A stretch of DNA of 64,000 nt. Source: Actinotalea subterranea (GTDB lineage: Bacteria > Actinomycetota > Actinomycetes > Actinomycetales > Cellulomonadaceae). Location of the stretch: positions 1 to 64,000 of the forward strand of contig NZ_VTTP01000014.1 in the NCBI RefSeq assembly GCF_008364845.1, in the 5' to 3' direction. Below are positions 43,170 to 52,131 of this stretch, in pieces. The notes beneath the pieces are model-generated. The model was given only the letters and a program-made list of their open reading frames with translations, was not told the origin of the DNA and did not search any database. Position 1 is the first letter of the stretch; each line of letters begins with the position of its first letter. A program made the position numbers and the translations under genes.

Positions 43170-44947
43170 GGGCGCACCTGCGGGTCCGGCCCGGGCGTCG
43201 TGCCCGCACCCGTGGGACCGCCGTCGCTCCCACCCGACGGGAGCGGCCGCGTCTCGCCCGACGGCCCGGCCGGCTCCCGCAGGTTCGCCTCGTCCGGCTT
43301 CGGCGGGAAGAGCCCCGGCGGCGCGCCCTTGCCGTCCCAGTTGAGGAGGTTGACGCGCGCCTTGCGCGTCGCGGGGTCGGCGACCGTGTCGGTCGTCTGG
43401 CGCGTCTGGAGCATGTGGAAGTTCTCCACCGCGATGGGCTCGCTGAACGCCGGGCCCGAGCCCTCGCCGAACGGGCCCGAGCCGCCCATGCCCGGGCCGC
43501 CCTCGTAGTCGAGGCTGCACTCGGTCGCGAGCTCCTCGAGCCCGTGCGCCTGCTCGGCGTGCGCGCTCGGGATCACGTACCGCTCGTCGTACTTGGCGAT
43601 CGCGAGCAGGCGGTACATCTCCCGCATCGTGGCCTCGTCCATGCCGACGGCGGCCGGGATCGACGGGTCGCCGTCGCGGCCCATGTTCAGGTCGCGCATG
43701 TAGGACCGCATCGCGGCGAGCTTCTTCAGGACCGCCGTGACCGGCTCCGGGTCGCCCGCCGTGAACAGCTCCGCGAGGTAGCCGACAGGGATGCGCAGCG
43801 TGTCGATGGCCGCGAACAGCGTCCTCGAGTCCTCCGCGTCCACCCCCGTCTCCGTGACGACGTCGACGACCGGGGACAGCGGCGGGATGTACCAGACCAT
43901 CGGCATCGTCCGGTACTCCGGGTGCAGCGGCAGCGCCACCTCGTACTCGCTGATCAGCTTCCAGATCGGCGAGCGCTGCGCCGCCTCGACCCAGTCCCGC
44001 GGGATGCCCGCACGCTCGGCCTCACGCATCACCACGGGGTCGTGCGGGTCGAGGAACACGCTGCGCTGGGCCTCGAGGAGACGCGTCTCGTCGGGCTCGC
44101 TCGCGGCCTCCAGCACGCGGTCCGCGTCGTACAGGACCAGCCCGATGTAGCGCAGCCGCCCGACGCACGTCTCCGAGCACACGGTGGGCAGGCCCACCTC
44201 GATGCGGGGGAAGCAGAACGTGCACTTCTCGGCCTTGCCCGTGCGGTGGTTGAAGTAGACCTTCTTGTACGGGCAGCCCGTCACGCACTTGCGCCACCCA
44301 CGGCACTTGTCCTGGTCGACGAGCACGATGCCGTCCTCGGCGCGCTTGTAGATCGCACCCGAGGGGCACGACGCGGCGCACGACGGGTTGAGGCAGTGCT
44401 CGCAGATGCGCGGCAGGTAGAACATGAAGGTCTGCTCGAACTCGAGCTTGACCTTCTCCTCCATCTTGACCAGCACAGGGTCCTTGGTGCCGAGGCCCGC
44501 CGACCCACCCAGGTCGTCGTCCCAGTTGGCGCTCCAGGAGACGTTCATGTCCTTGCCGCTGATGAGCGACTTGGGCCGCGCGACCGGCGTGTGCTCCTGG
44601 AGCGGCGCGTTCGTCAGGTTCTCGTAGTCGTACGTCCACGGCTCGTAGTAGTCGTTGATCGACGGCATCTTCGGGCTCGAGAACACCGTCATGAGGTTCT
44701 TCAGGCGACCGCCGGCCTTGAGCTGGAGGCGACCACGCCGGTTGAGCGTCCAGCCGCCCTCCCACCGCTCCTGGTCCTCGTACGTGCGCGGGTAGCCCTG
44801 GCCGGGCCGGGTCTCGACGTTGTTGAACCACACGTACTCGGTGCCCGTGCGGTTCGTCCACGCCTGCTTGCACGTGACCGAGCACGTGTGGCAGCCGATG
44901 CACTTGTCGAGGTTCATGACCATCGACATCTGGGCCATGACCCTCAT
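43166..44947 (-). CDS. narH: Respiratory nitrate reductase beta subunit NarH
   Basis: 593 aa electron-transfer subunit with four Fe-S clusters. Cys motifs: CIGCHTCSVTCK near residue 16; CEHCLNPSCAASCP; CRGWRKCVTGCP, where Trp replaces one Cys as expected for the [3Fe-4S] cluster of NarH; and CTFCFPRIEVGLPTVCSETC. The last 80 residues are a Pro/Gly-rich extension beyond the usual C-terminus. ATG with GGAAGG upstream, 28 bp after narG. Passes electrons from NarI hemes to NarG. Confidence 0.96.
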   Translation of the reverse strand: MRVMAQMSMVMNLDKCIGCHTCSVTCKQAWTNRTGTEYVWFNNVETRPGQGYPRTYEDQERWEGGWTLNRRGRLQLKAGGRLKNLMTVFSSPKMPSINDYYEPWTYDYENLTNAPLQEHTPVARPKSLISGKDMNVSWSANWDDDLGGSAGLGTKDPVLVKMEEKVKLEFEQTFMFYLPRICEHCLNPSCAASCPSGAIYKRAEDGIVLVDQDKCRGWRKCVTGCPYKKVYFNHRTGKAEKCTFCFPRIEVGLPTVCSETCVGRLRYIGLVLYDADRVLEAASEPDETRLLEAQRSVFLDPHDPVVMREAERAGIPRDWVEAAQRSPIWKLISEYEVALPLHPEYRTMPMVWYIPPLSPVVDVVTETGVDAEDSRTLFAAIDTLRIPVGYLAELFTAGDPEPVTAVLKKLAAMRSYMRDLNMGRDGDPSIPAAVGMDEATMREMYRLLAIAKYDERYVIPSAHAEQAHGLEELATECSLDYEGGPGMGGSGPFGEGSGPAFSEPIAVENFHMLQTRQTTDTVADPATRKARVNLLNWDGKGAPPGLFPPKPDEANLREPAGPSGETRPLPSGGSDGGPTGAGTTPGPDPQVRP

Positions 44948-44975
44948 CGCGCTTCACCTTCCGTCGTGGGTGTCA

Positions 44976-47900
44976 TCAGTACTGGACCTCCTGCGAGCGC
45001 CGGCGGATGACCGTGACCTCGTCGCGCTGGTTGCCCGTGGGCCCCAGGTAGTTGAACGCGAAGGACAGCTGCGCGTACCCGCCGATGAGGTGGCTCGGCT
45101 TGATGAGCAGCCGCGTCAGCGAGTTGTGGATCCCACCACGACGACCCGTCGTCTCGGAGCGCGGCACGTCGATGAGCCGGTCCTGCGCGTGGTGCATGTA
45201 GACGGTGCCCTCGGGCATGCGGTGCGAGACGACGGCGCGTGCGACGACGACGCCGTTGCGGTTGACCGCCTCGATCCAGTCGTTGTCCGCGACCCCGACC
45301 TTCGCGGCGTCACGGTCGCTCATCCAGATCGTGGGGCCGCCGCGCGACAACGAGAGCATGAACAGGTTGTCCTGGTACTCCGAGTGGATCGACCACTTGT
45401 TGTGCGGCGTCAGGTAGCGCACCGTCACGCCGAGCTGCCCCGTGGTGCCGACCTCGCCCGTGTCGCCGACGGCCGACTCCCCGAAGAGCGCGGGCATGTT
45501 GAGCGGTGGCCTGAAGACCGGCAGCCCCTCGCCGATCTCCGTCATCCAGTCGTGGTCCAGGTAGAAGTGCTGGCGCCCGCTCAGCGTGTGCCAGGGCTTG
45601 AACCGCTCGACGTTGATGGTGAACGGCGAGTAGCGCCGGCCACCCGTCTCGGACCCCGACCACTCGGGCGACGTGATCACGGTGACGGGCGCCGCCTGCG
45701 TGTCCGCGAACGTCACCTGCTTGCCCTCGTGCTCGGCGGCGAGGTCGGCCAGGCGCGTGCCCGTGCGCTTCTCGAGCGTGTGGAACCCCTGCGTCGCGAG
45801 GCGCCCGTTGGTCGTGCCCGAGAGCGCCAGGATCGCCTCGCACACCTGCACGTCGCGCGCGAGCGAGGGCCTGCCGTCGGCGATCCCGCCGCGCACGGCA
45901 CCGTTCTTGCGGCGCAGGTAGTCGATCTCCTTGTCGACCGTGTACGTGATCGCCTTGGTCGTGGTGCCGAGGGTGTCGAGCAGCGGGCCGAGGGCCGTCA
46001 TCTTCGCGGCGACCGACGGGTAGTCGCGCTCGACGACGACGAGCTTCGGCATGGTCGACCCCGGGACGGGCTCGCACTCCCCCGCCTTCCAGTCGCGGAC
46101 CCGGCCGTGCGGGGTCGCGAGCTCGTCGGGCGTGTCGTGCGTCAGTGGCACGGCGACCACGTCGTTGCGGATCCCCAGGTGCACCTCCGCGAGCTCGCTG
46201 AACCGCTTCGCGAGCGTCACGAACGCGTCGAAGTCGGTGCGCGTCTGCCAGGGCGGCGCGATCGCGGGGCTGAACGAGTTCACGAACGGGTGCATGTCCG
46301 TGGTGTTGAGGTCGTGCTTCTCGTACCAGGTCGCCGCGGGCAGCACCACGTCGGAGTAGACGGTCGTGCTCGTCATCCGGAAGTCGAGCGACAGGAGCAT
46401 GTCGAGCTTCCCCGTCGGCGCCTCGTCGTGCCACACGACGTCGCGCGGCCGGTCCTGGGGCGCGCTCTCCGTCGCCCGCAGGTTGGAGTCCGTCCCGAGC
46501 AGGTGGTGCAGGAAGTACTCGTTGCCCTTCGCGGACGAGCCGAGCAGGTTCGCGCGCCAGATGGTCAGGACCCGCGGGAAGTTCTCCGGGGAGTCCGGGT
46601 CCTCGGCCGCGAACCGCAGGCGCCCGGCCTTGAGCTCGGCCGGCACGTACTGGCCGATGGGCAGCCGCGCCGCCTCGGCGTCGTCGGCGAGCTGGAGCGG
46701 GTTGCGGTCGAACGTCGGGTACGAGGGCATCCACCCCATGCGGGCGGACTGCGCGACGACGTCCGCGGTCGTCTTGCCGGCGAGCTGGCTCGGCCCCGGG
46801 CCGGGGCTCGCTGCTGCGAGCGTGTCTGCACCGAACGCGTCGTAGCGGAACTGGTCGGTGTGCAGGTACCAGTAGGCCGTCTGGATCATGTTGCGCGGCG
46901 GGCGGGACCAGTCGAGCGCGTTCGCGTAGTGCGCGTGCCCCGTGACGGGCCTGACCTTCTCCTGGCCCACGTAGTGCGCCCAGCCACCGCCGTTGACGCC
47001 CTGGCAGCCCGTCAGCGTCGTGAGGGTGAGGAACGCGCGGTAGATCACGTCGGAGTGGAACCAGTGGTTGGTCCCGGCACCCATGAGGATCATGGAACGC
47101 CCGCGGGACTCCTCGGCGTTGGCCGCGAACTCCCGGCCGATGCGCTCGGCCTTCGCCGCGGGCACACCCGTGAACTGCTCCTGCCACGCGGGCGTGCACG
47201 GCTGGCTCGCGTCGTCGTACCCCGTGGGCCACTGCCCGGGCAGGCCGTCGCGTCCCACCCCGTACTGCGCGAGCAGGAGGTCGAACACCGTGGTGACGAG
47301 ATGTCCGTCGACGCGCCGCGCCGGGACGCCGCGGCGGATCGTCGCCGCCGAGCCGTCGAGGGTGTCGAACCGCGGCAGCGTGACCTCGACGTTCTCGACC
47401 GGCCCGGCCGCGGTGGCTGCGACCCCGTCCGCGTCGAGCATGCTGAGCATCGGGTCGACGTCGCCGAGCTCGAGGTTCCAGCGCCCCGCCCCCTCCTGCC
47501 CGTAGTGGAAGCCGAGCGACCCGTTGGGCACCACGGCGTCGCCCGTGCGCGCGTCCAGCAGGACCGTCTTGAACTCGGCGTTCTCCGAGGTCCGCGGGCG
47601 CGCCGGGTCGCTCGGGTCGCGCAGGTCGGACTCGGTGAGGAACTTGCCGGCCACGTAGGCGCCGTCGTGCTCGTCGAGCCGGACGAGGAAGGGCAGGTCC
47701 GTGTACGTCTTGACGTACTGCGTGAAGTACGGGACGCGGCGCTCGACGAAGAACTCCTTGAGCGTCACGTGGCCCATGGCCATCGCGAGCGCCCCGTCCG
47801 TGCCGGGCGCGGCGGCGAGCCACTCGTCGGCGAACTTCACGTTGTCCGCGTAGTCGGGCGAGACGACGACGACCTTCTGCCCGCGGTACCGCGCCTCGAC

Positions 47901-48761
47901 CATCCAGTGCGCGTCCGGCGTCCGCGTGACTGGCACGTTCGAGCCCCACATGATCAGGTAGCCGGCGTCCCACCAGTCGCCCGACTCCGGGACGTCCGTC
48001 TGGTCGCCGAACACCTGCGGCGACGCGACCGGGAGGTCGGCGTACCAGTCGTAGAAGGAGAGCATCGTCGCGCCGAGCAGCGAGTGGTACCTGGCCCCGG
48101 CGCCGTGGGAGACCATCGACATCGCCGGGATGGGCGAGAACCCGGCGACGCGGTCCGGGCCGTACTCCTTGATCGTGTGCACCTGGGCGGCGGCGACCAT
48201 CTCGATCGCCTCGTCCCAGGACGCGCGGACGAGGCCTCCCTTGCCGCGTGCCGCCTTGTACCGCCGCGCCTTGTCCGGGTCGCCCACGATGCTCGCCCAG
48301 GCAGCCACGGCGTCCCCGGTCGCGGCCTTCGCCTCGCGGTACATCTCGAGCAGGAGGCCGCGCACGTACGGGTAGCGGATCCGTGTCGGTGAGTACGTGT
48401 ACCAGCTGAACGCGGCACCGCGCGGGCAGCCCCGCGGCTCGTACTCCGGCTTGTCCGGCCCGACCGACGGGTAGTCGGTCTGCTGGGACTCCCACGTGAT
48501 GATGCCGTCCTTGACGTACACCTTCCACGAGCACGAGCCCGTGCAGTTGACCCCGTGCGTCGAGCGGACCACCTTGTCGTGGCTCCAGCGGTCCCGGTAG
48601 AAGGTGTCGGCGTCGCGCCCACCGATCTGGTGCAGCGTGCGCAGGTCCGTCGAGACCTCGCCGCGCCGCAGGTGGCGCCCCAGCCGGAGCAGGACGTCCG
48701 ACGCCGGTCCGTCGAGGCCTGCAGCCCCGGTCCCCTCGGTCGGCACGACGGTCGGGTTCAT
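44976..48761 (-). CDS. narG: Respiratory nitrate reductase alpha subunit NarG
   Basis: 1261 aa molybdopterin (bis-MGD) catalytic subunit reducing nitrate to nitrite on the cytoplasmic face. The N-terminal FS0 cluster region reads STHGVNCTGSCSWKVYVKDG with its His/Cys ligands; YEPRGCPRGAAFSWY follows. The Mo-ligand Asp region is YLIMWGSNVPVTRTPDAHW, and MMGAGTNHWFHSD-like ILMGAGTNHWFHSDV is the cofactor-binding stretch. No Tat signal, as expected for membrane-bound Nar on the inner face. ATG with GAAGGAG upstream. Order narK-G-H-J-I is standard. Confidence 0.97.
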   Translation of the reverse strand: MNPTVVPTEGTGAAGLDGPASDVLLRLGRHLRRGEVSTDLRTLHQIGGRDADTFYRDRWSHDKVVRSTHGVNCTGSCSWKVYVKDGIITWESQQTDYPSVGPDKPEYEPRGCPRGAAFSWYTYSPTRIRYPYVRGLLLEMYREAKAATGDAVAAWASIVGDPDKARRYKAARGKGGLVRASWDEAIEMVAAAQVHTIKEYGPDRVAGFSPIPAMSMVSHGAGARYHSLLGATMLSFYDWYADLPVASPQVFGDQTDVPESGDWWDAGYLIMWGSNVPVTRTPDAHWMVEARYRGQKVVVVSPDYADNVKFADEWLAAAPGTDGALAMAMGHVTLKEFFVERRVPYFTQYVKTYTDLPFLVRLDEHDGAYVAGKFLTESDLRDPSDPARPRTSENAEFKTVLLDARTGDAVVPNGSLGFHYGQEGAGRWNLELGDVDPMLSMLDADGVAATAAGPVENVEVTLPRFDTLDGSAATIRRGVPARRVDGHLVTTVFDLLLAQYGVGRDGLPGQWPTGYDDASQPCTPAWQEQFTGVPAAKAERIGREFAANAEESRGRSMILMGAGTNHWFHSDVIYRAFLTLTTLTGCQGVNGGGWAHYVGQEKVRPVTGHAHYANALDWSRPPRNMIQTAYWYLHTDQFRYDAFGADTLAAASPGPGPSQLAGKTTADVVAQSARMGWMPSYPTFDRNPLQLADDAEAARLPIGQYVPAELKAGRLRFAAEDPDSPENFPRVLTIWRANLLGSSAKGNEYFLHHLLGTDSNLRATESAPQDRPRDVVWHDEAPTGKLDMLLSLDFRMTSTTVYSDVVLPAATWYEKHDLNTTDMHPFVNSFSPAIAPPWQTRTDFDAFVTLAKRFSELAEVHLGIRNDVVAVPLTHDTPDELATPHGRVRDWKAGECEPVPGSTMPKLVVVERDYPSVAAKMTALGPLLDTLGTTTKAITYTVDKEIDYLRRKNGAVRGGIADGRPSLARDVQVCEAILALSGTTNGRLATQGFHTLEKRTGTRLADLAAEHEGKQVTFADTQAAPVTVITSPEWSGSETGGRRYSPFTINVERFKPWHTLSGRQHFYLDHDWMTEIGEGLPVFRPPLNMPALFGESAVGDTGEVGTTGQLGVTVRYLTPHNKWSIHSEYQDNLFMLSLSRGGPTIWMSDRDAAKVGVADNDWIEAVNRNGVVVARAVVSHRMPEGTVYMHHAQDRLIDVPRSETTGRRGGIHNSLTRLLIKPSHLIGGYAQLSFAFNYLGPTGNQRDEVTVIRRRSQEVQY

Positions 48762-48858
48762 GTGCTGCTCCTTCTCGTCCTTCGGGTGGCCGCGCGGGCC
48801 GGGGTCTGGCTGGCCGGCGCGGGGCCGGCCGGTGCGACCGCGAGGCGGTCGTCGGGGC

Positions 48859-50166
48859 TCAGCTGGGCTTCGGCGCCCCCGGTCGGGCGTAGTAGAACCA
48901 CGTGAGCGCCGTGCAGAACGCGAAGAACACGACGCAGCCCATGAAGAACGCGCGCGGTGCGACGGCCGAGAGCGCGATGCCCACGAGGAACGGGCCGAAG
49001 GCCGCGATCGACGCCGTGAAGCCGATGACGCCGCCCGCCTGGCGCTTGGGGAAGATCATCGGCATCTGCTTGAACGTTCCGGCGTTGCCGATCCCTGCGA
49101 AGAAGAAGATCGCGAGCATCCCGGTGAGGAACCACGTGAACTGCCCGACGTCGGACGGCGACAGGAACAGCAGCGTGAACGCCGTGCTCAGGGTCATGCC
49201 GACGCCCGCGACGAACGTCCAGACCGCACCGCCGAAGCGGTCGCACAGGGGACCCCAGAGCGCACGGGTCGCGGAGCCGATGAGCGGGCCGAGGAACGCG
49301 ACCTTGAGCGGGTCGGGCGCGTTCTCGAAACCGCCGTACTCGTTGACGATGATGAGCCCGAGCTGGGCCGCGAACCCGCTGAACGCCCCGAAGGTCATGA
49401 GGTAGATCGCCGTCATGACCCACGTGTGCTTCTCGCGGAAGATGTCGAGCTGCTGCCGGAAGTTCGCCTCGACGGGCACGCGCCGCAGGAAGACGGCGGC
49501 GAGAACCATCCCGAGGACCACCCACGGGATGAGCACGAGGCCTGCGTTGTGCAGCCAGATGTCGGTGCCGTCGGACTTCTGCTGCGGGGTGAGCGCAGCA
49601 GTGCCGAGGAGGCCGAAGCCGACGACCCACGGCGTGAGGAACTGGATGAGGCTCACGCCGAAGTTGCCGATGCCCGCCTGGAGCCCGAGCGCCGTGCCGG
49701 CCATGCGGCGGGGGAAGAAGTAGCTCGTCGACGGCATGAAGCCGGAGAACGCGCCGCCGCCGACGCCGGCGGCCGCGGCGAGCAGCAGCAGCACCGCGTA
49801 GGGCGTGCCCGGGTCACGCACGGCGAGCGACCACCCGATCATGGGGAGCAGCAGGAGCGTCGCGGAGCCGCCGACGAGCGTGCGCGTGCCCACGATGGGC
49901 GGCAGGAACATGTAGATGAGGCGCATCGTGCCGCCGGCGAGCCCGGGCACGGCGACGAGCCAGTACAGCTCCGCCTTGGTCAGGTCGTAGCCGATGTCGT
50001 TGAGACGCGGGGCGATGGCGCTCACCAGATACCACACGCAGAACGCGAGCATGAGGTTGTACGTGGTGATCCACAGCGTCCGCCAGGCGAACCGGGAGTC
50101 CCAGCGTTCCGGGTCCTCGGGGTCCCACGTCGCGAGGTCCACCCGCGGTTCGGTCAAGCCCTTCAT
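48859..50166 (-). CDS. narK: Nitrate/nitrite transporter NarK (MFS)
   Basis: 435 aa with twelve membrane segments. The nitrate-porter signature is seen in AAAGVGGGAFSGFMPSTSYFFP and GLQAGIGNFGVSLIQFLTPW, with the second signature at FFAGIGNAGTFKQMPMIFPKRQAGGVIGF. A single NarK unit, not the fused NarK1-NarK2 form. It would bring in nitrate and export nitrite. First gene of the nar operon, 97 bp ahead of narG; ATG with GGAGG upstream. A CRP/FNR-like site lies about 110 bp upstream of the start. Confidence 0.95.
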   Translation of the reverse strand: MKGLTEPRVDLATWDPEDPERWDSRFAWRTLWITTYNLMLAFCVWYLVSAIAPRLNDIGYDLTKAELYWLVAVPGLAGGTMRLIYMFLPPIVGTRTLVGGSATLLLLPMIGWSLAVRDPGTPYAVLLLLAAAAGVGGGAFSGFMPSTSYFFPRRMAGTALGLQAGIGNFGVSLIQFLTPWVVGFGLLGTAALTPQQKSDGTDIWLHNAGLVLIPWVVLGMVLAAVFLRRVPVEANFRQQLDIFREKHTWVMTAIYLMTFGAFSGFAAQLGLIIVNEYGGFENAPDPLKVAFLGPLIGSATRALWGPLCDRFGGAVWTFVAGVGMTLSTAFTLLFLSPSDVGQFTWFLTGMLAIFFFAGIGNAGTFKQMPMIFPKRQAGGVIGFTASIAAFGPFLVGIALSAVAPRAFFMGCVVFFAFCTALTWFYYARPGAPKPS

Positions 50167-50275
50167 CGTGCCTCCGTCGTCAGCGAGGTCGGCCGGTGCC
50201 CACGTCGAGCGGCGCCAGTCTTGCCCGCCTCGGACGCCGCTTGTAGCGGGAGGTGCCGGGTTTAATCGCGCAGGG

Positions 50276-50291
50276 TGTGGCGTGGGTCACA
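50276..50291 (-). promoter_or_regulatory. CRP/FNR-type site upstream of narK
   Basis: Read on the minus strand: TGTGA-CCCACG-CCACA, one mismatch from TGTGA-N6-TCACA. It is 110 bp before the narK ATG and is followed by AT-containing ATTAAA (50261-50266) and CTACAA (50241-50246), either of which could be a -10 box. Anaerobic or carbon-linked activation is the likely meaning. Confidence 0.55.
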
Positions 50292-50368
50292 GCGTCGACC
50301 CTAGCGACCGTGATCGCCGCGCGCAGCCCGTCGCCCGGCGGGTCGCCGAGCGGTGAGGGACGCCGGCG

Positions 50369-51076
50369 TCAGGCGCGGCGCAGGTGCAGGACGCAGTGGC
50401 GCGGGCCCACGAACGGCTCGAGGCTCTCCGCGCGCAGCGGTCCGCCCTCGTGGGCGAGGACGCCCCGGGCCAGCCCCAGGTGGACGCCGCACACGACCTC
50501 CGTGCGCTCGCGCGCGAGGTCGTAGAACGGGCACCGCCGCAGATGGATCTCGAGCTGCTCGGCGTCGGCCTCGGGTGCGAAGCCCAGGTCCTCGAAGTGC
50601 TGCTCGAGCGCGGCGAGCTGGACCCAGAGGGCCTCGGGCTCGGTGCCGTCGCGAGGAGCGAGCGCCTGGTCCGGGACGGGCGCCTGGCACAGCCGCGGGA
50701 AGTCCTCGGCCCACTGCTCCCCCGCCTGCTCGGCGGCGCAGCCCGCGGAGGTCAGCGGACGGCCGTAGCCCTCGAGGAGCATGCGCGTGAGGTGCTCGCG
50801 CGCGCGGGCGTCGATCGTCGCCGCCGCCGCACGGTCCACGCTGCGGTACAGCATGCGCGGGCGGCCGCGCGTCGTGCGGACCTCCGGCTGACGCTCCACG
50901 AACCCGCTCGCGACGAGGCGGTCGAGGTGCTCGCGGACGGTGTTGACGTGCAGGCCGACGGACGACGCGACCTCGTCGACCGGGACCGGCTCGCCGCGCT
51001 GCTGCAGCAGGGCGAGGATCTCCACGCGGCTCTCGGAAGCGAGGGCTCGGTAGGCACTGAGCCGTCGCTCCGTCAT
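50369..51076 (-). CDS. SufR-like winged-helix regulator with three-Cys Fe-S motif (first copy)
   Basis: 235 aa. N-terminal winged helix of the ArsR/DeoR-like type (SRVEILALLQQRGEPVPVDEVASSVGLHVNTVREHLDRLVASGFV) with the RTTRGRPRMLY wing. The C-terminal half has CPFYDLARERTEVVCGVHLG and RHCVLHL, placing Cys at 182, 196 and 228 (C-x13-C-x31-C), the arrangement of SufR-type regulators that hold a [4Fe-4S] cluster. It probably senses Fe-S status, oxygen or NO. It sits between narK and the mogA operon and is paralogous to the regulator at 56838-57488. The ATG is 7 nt after AATAAT. Confidence 0.86.
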   Translation of the reverse strand: MTERRLSAYRALASESRVEILALLQQRGEPVPVDEVASSVGLHVNTVREHLDRLVASGFVERQPEVRTTRGRPRMLYRSVDRAAAATIDARAREHLTRMLLEGYGRPLTSAGCAAEQAGEQWAEDFPRLCQAPVPDQALAPRDGTEPEALWVQLAALEQHFEDLGFAPEADAEQLEIHLRRCPFYDLARERTEVVCGVHLGLARGVLAHEGGPLRAESLEPFVGPRHCVLHLRRA

Positions 51077-51083
51077 GGCCGTG

Positions 51084-51089
51084 ATTATT
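51084..51089 (-). promoter_or_regulatory. -10 box AATAAT of the first SufR-like regulator
   Basis: AATAAT on the minus strand, 7 nt, ATG. Only 63 bp separate this start from the divergent mogA start, so any regulator bound here could affect both. Confidence 0.5.
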
Positions 51090-51127
51090 CCCGGGGCTCA
51101 GCAGGGCAACCTGGGACCTTCGGTGGG

Positions 51128-51133
51128 TACGGT
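51128..51133 (+). promoter_or_regulatory. -10 box TACGGT, leaderless promoter of mogA-moaE-moaA
   Basis: TACGGT, 6 nt, then ATG; it decides the mogA start inside a longer open frame. Confidence 0.5.
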
Positions 51134-51139
51134 GGCCCG

Positions 51140-51655
51140 ATGGAGCCGGGGGGACGCGTGGACGCAGGTGTGCGGGCGGCGGTCGTGGTCGCCTCCGACA
51201 GGTGTGCGAGGGGTGAGGCCGAGGACCGCTCCGGCCCGCGCGCCGTCGAGCTGCTGCGCGCCGCCGGGTTCTCGGTCGATGCCGCCGTCGTCGTCCCCGA
51301 CGGGGAGCAGAGCGTGGGCCAGGCCCTGCGCGACGCCCTCGCCACGGGCGCACGCGTGGTGCTGACCAGCGGGGGCACCGGTGTCGGCCCGCGCGACCGG
51401 ACGCCCGAGGCGACCCGCCCGGTCCTCGACCGTGAGCTGCCCGGCCTCGCGGAGGCCCTGCGCCGCGCAGGTGCGGACCACACGCCCACGGCGGTCCTGT
51501 CGCGCGGCGTCGCGGGCGTCACCGACGGCGGCGCCGTCGTCGTCAACCTGCCGGGCTCGCCCGCGGGCGTCTCGCAGGGCCTCGAGACGCTCCTCCCTCT
51601 CCTGGGCCACGTGCTCGACCAGCTCGCGGGCGGCGACCACGGGGGGCACACGTGA
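51140..51655 (+). CDS. mogA: Molybdopterin adenylyltransferase MogA/MoaB
   Basis: 171 aa. It adenylylates molybdopterin before molybdate insertion by MoeA. Motifs VVVASDRCARGE, VVLTSGGTGVGPRDRTPEAT and VVNLPGSPAGV are characteristic of the MogA/MoaB/CinA fold. The frame is open far upstream, but the ATG at 51140 gives the normal length and lies 6 nt after a -10 box. Its stop overlaps the moaE start by 4 bp (GTGA). Either name, mogA or moaB, is used in actinobacteria. Confidence 0.93.
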   Translation: MEPGGRVDAGVRAAVVVASDRCARGEAEDRSGPRAVELLRAAGFSVDAAVVVPDGEQSVGQALRDALATGARVVLTSGGTGVGPRDRTPEATRPVLDRELPGLAEALRRAGADHTPTAVLSRGVAGVTDGGAVVVNLPGSPAGVSQGLETLLPLLGHVLDQLAGGDHGGHT

Positions 51656-52131
51656 GCGGCCCTCGGCCGGCAGCGCCCACGGTGCCCGACGCCACGCCCG
51701 CGCCGGGCGGGGTACGCCTCGCGAGCGTGACCGGGGCCGCCCTCGACGTCGCCGCGCACGTCGACGCCGTGCAGCACCCCGCAGCGGGCGCCGTCGCGAC
51801 CTTCGTCGGGCAGGTGCGCGACCACGACCCGTCCGTGAGCGGTGAGGTCGTCGGCCTCGAGTACACGGCGCACCCCGATGCCGCCGCGGTCCTCGGCCGG
51901 CTCGCGGCCGAGACGGCCGGCCGGCCCGGCGTGCTCGCCGTGAGCGTGAGCCACCGCACAGGTCTGCTGCCCGTGGGTGGCGTCGCCGTCGTCGCCGCGG
52001 TCGCCACAGCGCACCGCACCCTCGCGTTCGACGAGTGCCGTGCGCTCGTCGAGGCCGTCAAGGCGCAGCTGCCCGTCTGGAAGCGCGAGGTCCTCGCGGA
52101 CGGCTCGCACGTGTGGGTGGGGCTCGAGTGA
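51652..52131 (+). CDS. moaE: Molybdopterin synthase large subunit MoaE
   Basis: 159 aa catalytic half of molybdopterin synthase; it takes sulfur from the MoaD thiocarboxylate to convert cPMP to molybdopterin. Visible: GAVATFVGQVRDHD, LEYTAHPDAA, VSHRTGLLPVGGVAVVAAVA, FDECRALVEAVKAQLPVWKREV with the catalytic Lys pair. An N-terminal extension of about 25 residues precedes the fold. Overlaps mogA and moaA by 4 bp each. Its partner moaD is on the opposite strand just beyond moaA. Confidence 0.94.
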   Translation: MSGPRPAAPTVPDATPAPGGVRLASVTGAALDVAAHVDAVQHPAAGAVATFVGQVRDHDPSVSGEVVGLEYTAHPDAAAVLGRLAAETAGRPGVLAVSVSHRTGLLPVGGVAVVAAVATAHRTLAFDECRALVEAVKAQLPVWKREVLADGSHVWVGLE

